From CBDFJH01 sp965198095 (GTDB lineage Bacteria; Latescibacterota; UBA2968; GCA-2709665), in NCBI GenBank assembly GCA_965198095.1, contig OZ240239.1:2914001-2978000 (forward strand): DNA of 64,000 nucleotides, given 5' to 3'. Positions 53,249-62,513 of this stretch are shown piece after piece. The notes beneath the pieces are model-generated. The model was not told where the DNA came from. It saw nothing but the letters and a program-made list of their open reading frames with translations, and did no database searches. The stretch's first letter is position 1; every line of letters begins with the position of its first letter. The position numbers and the translations under genes were made by a program.

Positions 53249-53998
53249 TTGACTTGGCCTCACGTGACCCCACCATACACGCGACAGACACTTGCCAAAG
53301 CGCTCGACACGCTCGGGGTCGAGCCCGGGGATCTGCTGTTCATCCACACTTCCTTTAGGAGCCTTGGACCCGTGGCCGGCGGCGCCGAGACTGTGATCAA
53401 CGCCCTGGAACAGGCTGTGGGAACGCAGGGACTCATCCTGATGCCCTCGTTCAACCTCATAGACAAGGAAAAGCGGACAGAAGTCTGGAACGTGCGGACC
53501 ACGCCGTCAACCGTGGGCTGGCTGACCGAATATTTTCGCCGGATGCCCGGGACCTTCCGGTCTGACCACCCGTCCCATTCGGTGGCGGCTCGAGGAAAAG
53601 GGGCGGCGGCGTTTGTGTCCGGCCACCTCGAGCGAGCGGGCTACAGATCACCGTGGGACCGAAAGGGGTGGGGCCGGACCTACGGCACGCATTCTCCCAT
53701 GTCCAGGGCTTACCGGAAAAACGGAAAGCTGCTGATGCTAGGCGTTGATTACGTGTCCTCAACCTATGTCCATTTCGTAGAAGTCGTCCTCTGGAACCAA
53801 CGGCGATCGAAGGACGCGGCGGCGGAATATCCCCGCATCGACCGTCCGGCAATCGGTGCGTTTTGGGACGGCGTGGGACGCATGAGGCGCGGCCCCGTGG
53901 GAGACGCCGCCTGCCGGCTGTTTCGTATCGGGGACTATGTGGACACGCTTCTTCACGAGGTCGAAAGCCACCCCCATTCGTATCGCGAGAAACGGTGA
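53249..53998 (+). CDS. AAC(3)-fold N-acetyltransferase
   Basis: A 249-residue protein of the aminoglycoside 3-N-acetyltransferase (FrbF/YokD) fold. It has LFIHTSFRSLG at the N-terminus, LMPSFN, the motif RSDHPSHSVAARG and the segment WGRTYGTHSPM. Members acetylate aminoglycosides or endogenous amines; substrate cannot be told and resistance should not be assumed. Ten bp separate it from the GNAT gene, and its stop overlaps the next ATG by one base (TGATG). Confidence 0.9.
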   Translation: MTWPHVTPPYTRQTLAKALDTLGVEPGDLLFIHTSFRSLGPVAGGAETVINALEQAVGTQGLILMPSFNLIDKEKRTEVWNVRTTPSTVGWLTEYFRRMPGTFRSDHPSHSVAARGKGAAAFVSGHLERAGYRSPWDRKGWGRTYGTHSPMSRAYRKNGKLLMLGVDYVSSTYVHFVEVVLWNQRRSKDAAAEYPRIDRPAIGAFWDGVGRMRRGPVGDAACRLFRIGDYVDTLLHEVESHPHSYREKR

Positions 53999-54957
53999 TG
54001 GGTCTGCTCGACCAGGTTCGAGTCCAGAGCAAACGGGTCTCAGGTAGAGCCAAATTCGTTCATATCGACACCGATCGCATCCCTGCCTATGCAGCCTCCC
54101 TGCCGAAGGACCGGCTGGGGAGCCCCGACGTCGATCCAGGCTGTCACTACCTCGGCCAGGGGTGCGGAACGGTCGCCTTTTTTCTGACGTTGAACACGGT
54201 CAACTTCGGGTCCGGCTATTTTCCACACCTGAACAAGCGACCCGGGATGTCCGGCTACTTCACGGTTGCATCTTCGCTCAACGACTATTTCAACGCGAAC
54301 GGTCCGCTCTGCGCGGAAGAACTGGCAGAAATGTCCCCGCACGCCTGTTCCCGGCTGTTCGGTCAGGATCCGGAGAAAAAACCGATTCGCGAGATGATGC
54401 AGCTTTTCGCCGCAGCACTACGCGACTTGGGCCTCTACCTGTTGAACCGCTTCGAGGGTCAATTCGGCGCGCTCGTGGAGACGGCGGGCGGGTCGGCCGA
54501 AAACCTGGTTGCGCTGCTTTCCGAGATGCCCTATTTCAACGATGTGGAGCCCTACGAAGAGCTTCAGGTCCCCTTCTTCAAACGGGCGCAGATCACGGCC
54601 GCCAATCTCTCCCTGGCATTCGGGGCCCAGGGCCCGGGTCGGTTTCACGATCTCCATCGGCTCACCATGTTTGCCGACAACCTCGTGCCCCACGTGCTCC
54701 GCGTCGACAAGGTGCTCCGATACGATCCGGCCCTGATTTCACGCATCAACCGATTCGAGCTGATCCCGGCCCGTTCACCGGAAGAGGTGGAGCTTCGAGC
54801 CTGTGCCGTACACGCGGTCGAATTGCTCGTCTCGGAGCTCGGCGCCTCGGGTCATCGCCTGACTGCGATGGAGGCGGACAATCTCCTCTGGAACCGGGGA
54901 CAGCAGCCGGCATACAAGGCCTTTCCCCGACACCGGACCCGCACCGTCTTCTACTAG
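53998..54957 (+). CDS. Queuosine salvage protein (DUF2419 / Qng1 family)
   Basis: A 319-residue protein of the family that releases queuine from queuosine 5'-phosphate so that the base can be reused in tRNA. The fold-typical segments are present: NFGSGYFPHLNKRPGMSGYF, FADNLVPHVLRVDKVLRYD, and the C-terminal NRGQQPAYKAFPRHRTRTVFY. It is about the usual length for bacterial members. Its start is coupled to the upstream acetyltransferase. No tgt or other queuosine genes are in view. Confidence 0.88.
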   Translation: MGLLDQVRVQSKRVSGRAKFVHIDTDRIPAYAASLPKDRLGSPDVDPGCHYLGQGCGTVAFFLTLNTVNFGSGYFPHLNKRPGMSGYFTVASSLNDYFNANGPLCAEELAEMSPHACSRLFGQDPEKKPIREMMQLFAAALRDLGLYLLNRFEGQFGALVETAGGSAENLVALLSEMPYFNDVEPYEELQVPFFKRAQITAANLSLAFGAQGPGRFHDLHRLTMFADNLVPHVLRVDKVLRYDPALISRINRFELIPARSPEEVELRACAVHAVELLVSELGASGHRLTAMEADNLLWNRGQQPAYKAFPRHRTRTVFY

Positions 54958-54978
54958 TGCCGGCACCCGACCCGCCGC

Positions 54979-55007
54979 TTGACACGCGTTGAGTTTCGAT
55001 TTATATT
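54979..55007 (+). promoter_or_regulatory. Strong sigma-70 promoter of the 83-aa orphan
   Basis: Perfect TTGACA (54979-54984), 17 bp, TATATT (55002-55007). The predicted start is near 55014, and AAAAGGGG (55027-55034) precedes the GTG start at 55043 by 8 nt. Confidence 0.75.
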
Positions 55008-55042
55008 CTGCATAACTTCCAACTTTAAAAGGGGTTAACCAC

Positions 55043-55294
55043 GTGACGACGGAACAGGCTGCGACGCTCGAGGAAACCCTCGAGGCGATGATGGACAGAA
55101 TTGCCCGGAAGGAGACCATCGCGGAGGAGCTGAGACGTATCCGCCGGCTGCAGGAAGTGATGCTGCCGACCGCACCGGCTGAGCTGAAACACTACCTCCG
55201 GAACCGGAGCTACACGAAGGCACTCCAGTATCTGAAGGCCGGGTTCGTGATCGAAGATCCGGATCGGCCGGACTGCGACGAGAATCACCCATAG
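55043..55294 (+). CDS. Small charged protein of unknown function (83 aa)
   Basis: I do not recognise this protein. It is predicted to be helical and strongly charged: residues 6-40 (TLEETLEAMMDRIARK and ELRRIRRLQEV) could form amphipathic helices or a coiled coil, and the end is acidic (EDPDRPDCDEN). There is no signal or membrane helix. The strong promoter and good ribosome-binding site (AAAAGGGG, GTG start) support expression. It stands just before the 2-phosphoglycerate-kinase-like gene, 174 bp away. It may be a small regulator; this is inference. Confidence 0.7.
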   Translation: MTTEQAATLEETLEAMMDRIARKETIAEELRRIRRLQEVMLPTAPAELKHYLRNRSYTKALQYLKAGFVIEDPDRPDCDENHP

Positions 55295-55468
55295 AGTTGG
55301 ATTCGCACCGATGAGAAGGCCTCCGCGGCTGCCGGCAGGTCCTTTTCCAGCTTTTTCACGCTTGAGGCGCGCGCGCCTCTCTCTCCTGCCCCGCACCTCC
55401 TGGTTCTTCCTTGCGTGGCCTTAACTTCGTCTCTCTGAGAATGACCCGCATCTGAGCAGAGGATACCT

Positions 55469-56608
55469 GTGCCAACCATCGTGGACGGCCGACGGCGAGT
55501 CCCATTCTTGCGCGGGATGCTCACCCACTACCTGATCGAACAGGGGTTTGCGTTCCACGAAGCCTACACCGTAGCCGACCGGATCCGCACCGTGATACAG
55601 GACAAGCCTACCGTTTCCCCGAAGATGATCACGAAGCTCGTTCGTTCCCACGTCAAGGCATTGTTCGGAGACCGAGCCGTCGGCGACGGCATATTCTGGT
55701 CCCCCTCTTCCAAGCAGGTTCTCGTCGAGGATGAACAGGGGAGCGCGCCCTTCTCCCGAGAACATCTGTCCCGGTCCCTGTTCATCACGGGCGTTGGAGA
55801 GGAACGGGCCTACCAGATCGCTGAGCGGATGATGGTCCGCTTCATTCAGACGAACCGGACGACCGTCGGACGGGACGAGATTCGGAAGGCGGTCCTCGAA
55901 CTGTTGCAGGAGGAGTACGGGGAGGCGTTTGCCCAGCGCTACAGGACGTGGAACCGATTCCGACACCGCGAGCAGACCCGGCCACTCATTGTCCTGATTG
56001 GCGGACCAACCGGAGTCGGCAAGACGACGGTGGCGGTCACGCTGGCGAATCTGTTCAAGATTTCCAGGGTTGCCTCCACGGACGAGATTCGCCAGGTGAT
56101 GCGCCTGATGATCGCACCCGACCTCCTCCCCGCCCTTCACGCCTCTTCCTATCAAGCCTGGGAACGTCTTCCCGCGAGGCCACCGGGAAGCATAAATCCA
56201 GTCGTACACGCCTTTCGCGAACAGGCAGCCTGTGTCTCCGCTGGCGTGAAGGCCATGATCGGCCGCGCCGTGGAAGAGAACGTAAACCTCATCATAGACG
56301 GTGTTCATCTTCTGCCCGATCTGGTCAATCTCACCGCCTATTCAGAGCAGGCTCTGTTCATCTGGGCCAACCTGTATCTGTCGGACCGGGAGCCGTACGT
56401 CGAACGGTTCGAACGGCGCGGACAGGAGGCTTCGAGCAGGTCTACCCACAGATACATCGAACATCTGGACGAAATCCTCAAGATCCAGAAACATATTCTC
56501 AAGGTCGGGAAGACCCACGGCCTTCCAGCCATTCAGAACATCGACATCGATGAGTCGGTCCAATCTCTGTCTCTGCAAATCACGGATACGCTGGCAAAGA
56601 ATGCCTGA
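55469..56608 (+). CDS. 2-phosphoglycerate kinase-like protein with ATP-cone
   Basis: A 379-residue protein of COG2074 type. The N-terminal half has ATP-cone-like segments (about 1-165; PFLRGMLTHYLIEQGFAFHEAY), then a P-loop kinase domain with GGPTGVGKT (178-186), STDEIRQVMR, and a Walker-B-like IIDGVHLLPD. Archaeal homologues make 2,3-diphosphoglycerate on the way to cyclic 2,3-DPG. The bacterial substrate is uncertain. The start is GTG 55469 after AGAGGA. Nearby genes do not clarify the pathway. Confidence 0.8.
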   Translation: MPTIVDGRRRVPFLRGMLTHYLIEQGFAFHEAYTVADRIRTVIQDKPTVSPKMITKLVRSHVKALFGDRAVGDGIFWSPSSKQVLVEDEQGSAPFSREHLSRSLFITGVGEERAYQIAERMMVRFIQTNRTTVGRDEIRKAVLELLQEEYGEAFAQRYRTWNRFRHREQTRPLIVLIGGPTGVGKTTVAVTLANLFKISRVASTDEIRQVMRLMIAPDLLPALHASSYQAWERLPARPPGSINPVVHAFREQAACVSAGVKAMIGRAVEENVNLIIDGVHLLPDLVNLTAYSEQALFIWANLYLSDREPYVERFERRGQEASSRSTHRYIEHLDEILKIQKHILKVGKTHGLPAIQNIDIDESVQSLSLQITDTLAKNA

Positions 56609-57045
56609 ACGGTCCCGGACATGCCGAACCTGCGCTTCCTGCCTGCCGGCTCGCCTTTCATTCAGTCCCGGCCCGTGCCCATGAGCCCTTCTCCACGTCG
56701 GAGCCCGGAATCGAGCAGATTGCAGACATCCTTGTCCCCCGACCCGGATGACGGCGTTGGATTTCCGGAAGCCCTCACCCGCCTGGAAGAGGGCCTGCCT
56801 GCTGCAGGCAGGCCTGGAGGAAACACTCACCCTTCACCCTCTTGATCGGCTACCGGACCTGAAGCGAAGCTTCTGCACCCCGAAGGCATAGAAGCACGCA
56901 ACCGCATCGCCCCGAACCTCACCCGAAAGGTCATTTATCAGGGCCGCAAAATAGGACGATACGCCAAGAGTTCGGGGTATGGATAAACAATTGCAAGTTT
57001 CGCTTTCAAACATATCCTATTTTTGTAGCATTTAGTTTAGATGCC
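56609..57045. other. Gene-free stretch before the DUF4143 ATPase gene
   Basis: No believable gene. A perfect 10-bp inverted repeat (GGCCTGCCTG-CTG-CAGGCAGGCC) at 56792-56814 could form a very stable hairpin downstream of the 2-phosphoglycerate-kinase-like gene, but without a T-run. The last 60 bp are AT-rich and may hold a weak promoter (TTGCAA, 16 bp, TATCCT near 56995-57022). It marks the border to the accessory segment. Confidence 0.5.
56792..56814. repeat. Perfect 10-bp inverted repeat, hairpin-like
   Basis: GGCCTGCCTG and CAGGCAGGCC are exact reverse complements around CTG. No T-run follows on either strand, so intrinsic termination is doubtful. It may be a protein site or mark the island boundary. 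Confidence 0.6.
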
Positions 57046-58227
57046 ATGATCGAGCGCGAGATTACGCCCTGCCTGGTCAAGCTGTTCGAGCTGTACCCCT
57101 TTGTGACCGTGACCGGGCCACGTCAGTCCGGAAAGACCACACTCTGCCGCGCGGCCTTTCCGCATCTCAAATACGCCAACCTGGAAGCACCCAACCAGCG
57201 GGAATTTGCCGAATCCGATCCCCAAGGCTTTCTCTCGCAGCTTGCCGGGGGCGCCATCCTGGATGAGGTCCAGCGCGTACCCGAGCTTCTGTCCTACCTG
57301 CAAGTCCTGGCCGACGAGAAAGGACGGAACGGCCTCTTCGTCCTGACGGGCAGCGAGCAGTTCAGGCTCTCCGATGCCATCAGCCAGTCACTCGCCGGGC
57401 GTACGGCATTGCTTCGCCTGCTGCCATTCTCCCTGGCCGAAAGGCGTCAAACGGGCGCGAGCAACAGCGTTGACGACATCCTGTACTCCGGCTGCTACCC
57501 CCGGATTCACGATCAGAAACTCGAACCGTGGCAAGCACTCGGCGATTACTTCGAGACCTACGTAGAGCGCGATGTGCGCCGGATCGGGGAGATCCGCAAC
57601 CTGTCGAGCTTCCAGCGTTTCGTCCGCCTGTGCGCAGGGCGCGTGGGACAGCTGGCCAATCTCTCCGCTCTGGGCGCGGACGCCGGCGTCTCTCACACCA
57701 CGGCGCGGCACTGGCTGACGGTCCTGGAAGCAAGCGACGTCGTTTTTCAGCTTCCGCCGTTTTCTGCCAACATTCGAAAACGCCTGGTCAAGTCACCCAA
57801 GCTTTACTTCTACGATGTCGGGCTGGCGAGTCATCTCATCGGCATCGAGCATGCCGGGCAGGTGAGCACCCATCCGCTTCGGGGACCGCTGTTCGAGAAT
57901 GCGGTCGTGGTGGAAGCCCTCAAACATCGTTTCAACCGGGGCCGCCGGTCCAATCTGTCTTTTTTTCGCGACACCCGGGGCCTGGAATGCGACCTCCTGG
58001 TTGAGAACGGCAACGGTATAGGCGCCATCGAGATCAAGTCCGGCGCTACGATTGCCTCTGATTACTTCGATGCGCCCAACCGGATTGCAAAGGTGCTGCC
58101 GCAAATCTCCGCCAAAGCCGTTGTCTATGGAGGCGCGGACCGGCAATCCCGACGAGACGGCGAGGTCGTGCCGTTGGCTGATCTGGTTGACGTACTCGAG
58201 TGCTTCGACCGGGGAAAGGGTGCCTGA
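57046..58227 (+). CDS. AAA ATPase with DUF4143 domain (COG1373)
   Basis: A 393-residue protein of a widespread, mostly uncharacterised ATPase family. Walker A is GPRQSGKTT (about residues 24-32), Walker B GAILDEVQRV, sensor-1-like FVLTGSEQF, then the C-terminal DUF4143 domain (about 190-370) with a PD-(D/E)xK-like segment ending IGAIEIKSG. Such genes are often mobile and occur in many copies in uncultivated and archaeal genomes. The start is ATG 57046. It opens the accessory region. Its stop overlaps an ATG of a 27-codon ORF (58227-58310). Confidence 0.88.
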   Translation: MIEREITPCLVKLFELYPFVTVTGPRQSGKTTLCRAAFPHLKYANLEAPNQREFAESDPQGFLSQLAGGAILDEVQRVPELLSYLQVLADEKGRNGLFVLTGSEQFRLSDAISQSLAGRTALLRLLPFSLAERRQTGASNSVDDILYSGCYPRIHDQKLEPWQALGDYFETYVERDVRRIGEIRNLSSFQRFVRLCAGRVGQLANLSALGADAGVSHTTARHWLTVLEASDVVFQLPPFSANIRKRLVKSPKLYFYDVGLASHLIGIEHAGQVSTHPLRGPLFENAVVVEALKHRFNRGRRSNLSFFRDTRGLECDLLVENGNGIGAIEIKSGATIASDYFDAPNRIAKVLPQISAKAVVYGGADRQSRRDGEVVPLADLVDVLECFDRGKGA

Positions 58228-58296
58228 TGGATATCTTCGCCTTCCGCAAGCGCGACTGGGAGCTGCCTCACTCGATGATGCAAAGCAGCGCTGTAC

Positions 58297-59007
58297 GTGA
58301 GCGTCCATGAACCGTCGACCTGCGACCCACCTATGAACCACTTCGTCCGCAGCCATCTTCGCCTCGAGGTCGATGACTACGACGATGCCATCCGCAAGTT
58401 CATCCCGGGCTACGAAGAAGGATTGACCAGGGCCGCCAACGAAATCGCCCGTGCCCGGCCCGCCTTGGTGCTTGACCTCGGCGCGGGAACGGGCGCCTTG
58501 GCCGAGGCGATGCTGGAACATGAACGGGTCGGTTCCGTTGAAGCGATCGACATAGATCCGGAGATGCTGGCCCTGGCGCGCGTCCGGCTCAAACGATTCG
58601 GAACCCGCGCCCGTTTCCGCCATCGTTCGTTCGATGCTCCGCTCCCCGAATGTGACGCCGTGGCCGCTTCCCTGGCCCTGCACCACATCCCCACCATGGA
58701 ACGCAAGCGCACGCTATATGAACGCATTTACCGGGCGCTCCGCCCCGGCGGCCTATTCGTAAACACCGACGTGGCCATCAGCGCACACCCGGCGACGCGC
58801 GAGCGGTCCGTCCGCCTATGGGCCGCCCACCTGGTTTCGTGCGGCATCGACGAACAGCGCGCCTATGAGCACTTTGACGAGTGGTCTGCGGAGGACACCT
58901 ACTTTCCACTCGACGAAGACCTCGCTGCCATGCGCGAAGCCGAGTTTCATGCTGAATGTATCTGGCGGAATTGCCCAAACACCCTCCTGGTAGGACGCAA
59001 GAAGTGA
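58297..59007 (+). CDS. Class I SAM-dependent methyltransferase
   Basis: A 236-residue protein (224 if it starts at ATG 58333) with a Rossmann-like methyltransferase fold. Motif I is VLDLGAGTGALAEAML; the acidic motif II is EAIDIDPEML; motif IV-like ASLALHHI and the RALRPGGLFVNTD segment follow. It looks like a small-molecule or tRNA methyltransferase rather than a DNA methylase, since there is no NPPY/DPPY motif. It runs convergent to the DUF499 gene. Its substrate is unknown. Confidence 0.85.
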   Translation: MSVHEPSTCDPPMNHFVRSHLRLEVDDYDDAIRKFIPGYEEGLTRAANEIARARPALVLDLGAGTGALAEAMLEHERVGSVEAIDIDPEMLALARVRLKRFGTRARFRHRSFDAPLPECDAVAASLALHHIPTMERKRTLYERIYRALRPGGLFVNTDVAISAHPATRERSVRLWAAHLVSCGIDEQRAYEHFDEWSAEDTYFPLDEDLAAMREAEFHAECIWRNCPNTLLVGRKK

Positions 59008-59111
59008 ACCTCGGTCTACTCACGATCCCGGCCTAGTTGCCCGCTTGTGCCGACCGTGACAACCGACAGGCTCCCATCCATTCGTCGGGACCGTCAGATC
59101 GGCATCCAAAC

Positions 59112-62100
59112 TCAATCGAGTCTTAATTCGTCCGACACCTCCGAGAGCAACTCGTTGATCTTTTTCACCGCCTCCGGGTCCGGAGGCGTTTCTCCACCGA
59201 AGTCAACCCGGACGTTGAACTTGAGCTCAGTGCCGACAGCGGCTCTGGTAATGCCCGGAATCTGATCGGCCAGGTCCTGGATACCGTTGGCTTCAAGGAC
59301 AGCTTCGGCGCTGAGCAGTCCCTTTGGTTTCCCTCCACGCCCACAGAGTCTCCCTTGACCTTCGCGAACCAACTCCGGAGCCGGTACTTGAAGGATAACG
59401 TGTTGGGCGTTGGCGAAGCTGCACGGCCAGGAGGCGCTGTCACGACTCAGCTCGATCCATCGCGCTCGAATACCCGCTTCGATCGCGGCTTGTACCGTGG
59501 ACCAGGGAAGAGTCATACCCCGCTTTGTCGAAAGCGCGGTCGCGATGGCAAGCGCGTTGGCCTTGTTCTCTTTCCAGGCGTCGGGGATCGACTCGGCCAT
59601 CAATTCAGCGACATCGACCCGTTCGGGTGGCGGCCTCAATATTGCCGAGGCGCCGAGAACGCCGGCAGGCACGGGCTCGTTGAGGATTGAGGCCGGCCCG
59701 CTGGTCAACCACACCAGTCCCCGCTCGACGGCTTGTGAAATGGCAGCTTCGACAACGGTCGATTCGCACTCCGGGATCACTAGCGCCTCTTCGTAGCCCT
59801 CCCTGGGGAGGCTCACGGTGTGGCCACCGACGAAATAGGCGTATACGTCTCGGACAGCAATCTCGTCGGAAGACCAGAGCCCCGGAAGCCGCTGATGCAC
59901 GAGCAGATCGGGTGCGAGTTCACTCAGTATGGCCGCTTCAGGCAGCAGCACTTCCAGACCCGGATCCTTGAGAGCAGTCTCGTCGATTGCCGTGCGCCAG
60001 AATGTTCTGACCGTCCGGTCCGGGCGCACGACCCGCGTCACCCAGATTCCTTCCCGAACGCCCTGGACCACGGTATCCAGAATCTCTTTCTGCCGCAACA
60101 TCTTCGGCAGCTTCGCGAACTGCGCGAACGCGCCGACGAGATCCCTGACCCGGCGCGACTGTTCTTCTTCCCGCCACAAGTCATAGGGGCCGCCGGGCAT
60201 CATGGCCTCGGAGTTGATCGGCGTCTCCTGGATTCGGGATCGCTTGTCGGCCTTTATGGTCGTGAACAGGGGTTCGTCGGTCACCACCACTTTGAAGGCA
60301 TGGATGTCATTGCTTTCGTTGACCGCTACCACCACGGAGTAGGCCTGTTTGACGGCCTCCGGGACCCGTTTTCGCGCCGCCTCGGTCTCGCTCAAGAGCA
60401 TCTGCTCACGGATCGGATCGATCGGCTGGTCCTTGAGTTGATCGCCGACTTCCTTCCAGCCGAGATACTCGCGAACCCGGATGCGGGCCGCATCGAGACC
60501 ATCCCTGGAAGGAACGGCGAGGACGATGGCGTTGCGATTGACCCGGGGGCGGTCGACTGCGGTCGTCTCGTTAACGAACCGCTTCGCGCTCGCACCGGGC
60601 TTGCCCGATTCCGAGGCTGCTCCCGGGCCGAGCACGGCGTAGTGGAACGCGCCGTCGTCTGCGATGTCGCGCGGTCTTTCCGGAAGGTTGTGCACCGTCG
60701 CACCGGCTGCGGCCGCACCGGAGGTGAGTGTCCGCTGTTTCTCGATCGCATCGATGACCTGCGCGTCTACGAGTGAGGGAGGTACGCGGTTGCTGCAGGC
60801 ATCGTGGTGCATCTGGCGCAGGTTGGGGCGATTGCCCAGCCTCCAGGCCCTGGGCAACGGACTGGCGCCTGCCGGGTCGACTTCCGCGGTGGCGACCTCC
60901 ACCTCGTCGAGAAACCAGGACAACTCCGTCCATCGACGCAGGGCTTTTTCCAGTTCTATCTTGTCCGGATTGGCTGCTCCGACCAGCACCATCAGCTCCG
61001 GCGTCAACGCCTTGTGACCGATGGGCTGAGAGCTCAGGAATACCGTAAGGACCGCCTGCTCCACTTCCCGGTGGCGAAGACCGCTCGTCTCGGACTGAAT
61101 CGCGCGCGCCTTGGCCAGCTCGCCCTCGATGATCGGCCGCCATTCCTGGTGCTTTCCCGTGGCCGTGTCAACGCTGGCAAAGGAAGCGAGTTCACTCGCG
61201 GCTTCGGCCAGATCGCTCTTTTCCGGCTCTGCCAGTAGTATGTTCGGCCCAACCAGCGGGCAGGTGTCCCACTTCTCCGCATCACGCAGGCCGATGGCAA
61301 ACGTACGCAGGATGCCGCGGGTGCGCTGGAATCCGTCGAGTTGGGTCCAGCGGGTGTAGAAGATCTCGGTGAGGTCCGGGTGAAAGGGATAACTGGCCAG
61401 ATACCGCTCCTCGGCAACCGCTCGCTCCTTCCTCGTCCGCTCGTCGAGCGCCGCAATGCTGCCCACTACTGAAGTCACGTGCGGACGGAAGACACTCCGA
61501 TTGTGGATGGATTCCGGTTTGAAGAAGCGGCGCCGCAGCACCTCCGCCACGTCCTCCTTGCTCACGGGGCTTGCATCTTCTTCCATCTGGCGGCCGAAGA
61601 CATCGGACACGTCCCGGAGGAGTTCATTGCCGAAGTCGTCATGCTTCCGTGGGTCGGAGGCGAGGAGCGAGACGACCATTGCGCAGCGGTCCACCTTGAC
61701 CACGGCTTGTGTGAGGTACTGGAAGAAGCTGATCAGGCGTCCGCGCCAGTTCGGGTGGGTTTCGACCTGGGCGCGGATGTACATCAGCACCTCGTCAAGG
61801 AGCACCAGCGTCGCGAGATCCTCCGCTTGCGGCTTTGACAGCAGGTCCACCATCAGCGGTTCGGCCGGTGGCGTGTCGCGCTCCGCGTCTTTGCCGTCGG
61901 CGTGGATGAGCCGGAGGCCATCGGCTCCGGCCAGCTGAAAGGCCAGGATGCTCCACGGGTGCTTGAGCATCCTGACGGTCCCATCGGGGCCTGGCGTCTC
62001 CACGCCCTTCTCCAGGTCGATCTTATCGAAGCACAGCGCCGCCACGCGGGCCTTCGGCGTCTTGGACCCGATGTGCGCCTCGAACTCCCGGACCGCCGGC

Positions 62101-62432
62101 AGGTCCGGCAGCGCGGCCGGATTGTGCGCCAGGTGTCTGAGTGCGACCAGCGTATGGGTCTTGCCGCCGCCGTAGTTGACGGAGAGTTTCCGATAGGCTT
62201 TGTCGCTCCGGCCCGCCAAGCGCACAGCCACGTCCTTGACCAATTCGCGCAGGTTGTACGTCGGATAGGTGAGGGCGAAGAACTCGTCGGGACGCTCGTA
62301 GACCGGCCGCCGGCCCTTTTGCATGACCACGTCGTAGAGGTCGGCGGCAAACACGGCCAGCGACAGCTCTCCGGTTCTCAGGTCGTCGCGCAGCTGCACG
62401 ACTTGGTGCCAAGGCCTACGGGAAGATTTCAT
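59112..62432 (-). CDS. DUF499-family ATPase (defence-associated)
   Basis: A 1106-residue protein of the DUF499 family. Walker A is NYGGGKTHTLVAL near residue 95, and a Walker-B-like LATLVLLDEVLMYIRA follows near 215-230. Long helical and beta regions fill the rest; no nuclease or helicase motif is obvious. DUF499 ATPases are known mainly beside DUF1156 DNA methyltransferases and helicases in antiphage-type loci. The start at 62432 (second Met) has GAGGA 9 nt upstream, versus 3 nt for the ATG at 62438. Upstream in the same direction lie DUF4276 and AAA_21 genes. A DUF1156 gene, if present, is beyond the right edge. Confidence 0.87.
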   Translation of the reverse strand: MKSSRRPWHQVVQLRDDLRTGELSLAVFAADLYDVVMQKGRRPVYERPDEFFALTYPTYNLRELVKDVAVRLAGRSDKAYRKLSVNYGGGKTHTLVALRHLAHNPAALPDLPAVREFEAHIGSKTPKARVAALCFDKIDLEKGVETPGPDGTVRMLKHPWSILAFQLAGADGLRLIHADGKDAERDTPPAEPLMVDLLSKPQAEDLATLVLLDEVLMYIRAQVETHPNWRGRLISFFQYLTQAVVKVDRCAMVVSLLASDPRKHDDFGNELLRDVSDVFGRQMEEDASPVSKEDVAEVLRRRFFKPESIHNRSVFRPHVTSVVGSIAALDERTRKERAVAEERYLASYPFHPDLTEIFYTRWTQLDGFQRTRGILRTFAIGLRDAEKWDTCPLVGPNILLAEPEKSDLAEAASELASFASVDTATGKHQEWRPIIEGELAKARAIQSETSGLRHREVEQAVLTVFLSSQPIGHKALTPELMVLVGAANPDKIELEKALRRWTELSWFLDEVEVATAEVDPAGASPLPRAWRLGNRPNLRQMHHDACSNRVPPSLVDAQVIDAIEKQRTLTSGAAAAGATVHNLPERPRDIADDGAFHYAVLGPGAASESGKPGASAKRFVNETTAVDRPRVNRNAIVLAVPSRDGLDAARIRVREYLGWKEVGDQLKDQPIDPIREQMLLSETEAARKRVPEAVKQAYSVVVAVNESNDIHAFKVVVTDEPLFTTIKADKRSRIQETPINSEAMMPGGPYDLWREEEQSRRVRDLVGAFAQFAKLPKMLRQKEILDTVVQGVREGIWVTRVVRPDRTVRTFWRTAIDETALKDPGLEVLLPEAAILSELAPDLLVHQRLPGLWSSDEIAVRDVYAYFVGGHTVSLPREGYEEALVIPECESTVVEAAISQAVERGLVWLTSGPASILNEPVPAGVLGASAILRPPPERVDVAELMAESIPDAWKENKANALAIATALSTKRGMTLPWSTVQAAIEAGIRARWIELSRDSASWPCSFANAQHVILQVPAPELVREGQGRLCGRGGKPKGLLSAEAVLEANGIQDLADQIPGITRAAVGTELKFNVRVDFGGETPPDPEAVKKINELLSEVSDELRLD

Positions 62433-62513
62433 TGTCATAATTCCTCATTCACTGAACTCTTTCTCCCGGGGAGAAACCGATCCTTCCGCAAGATTCGGGT
62501 TCACCTCGGATAC

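Noticed and set aside
59820..60776. A 318-codon plus-strand frame inside the DUF499 gene
   Set aside because: It is an antisense shadow without a ribosome-binding site.
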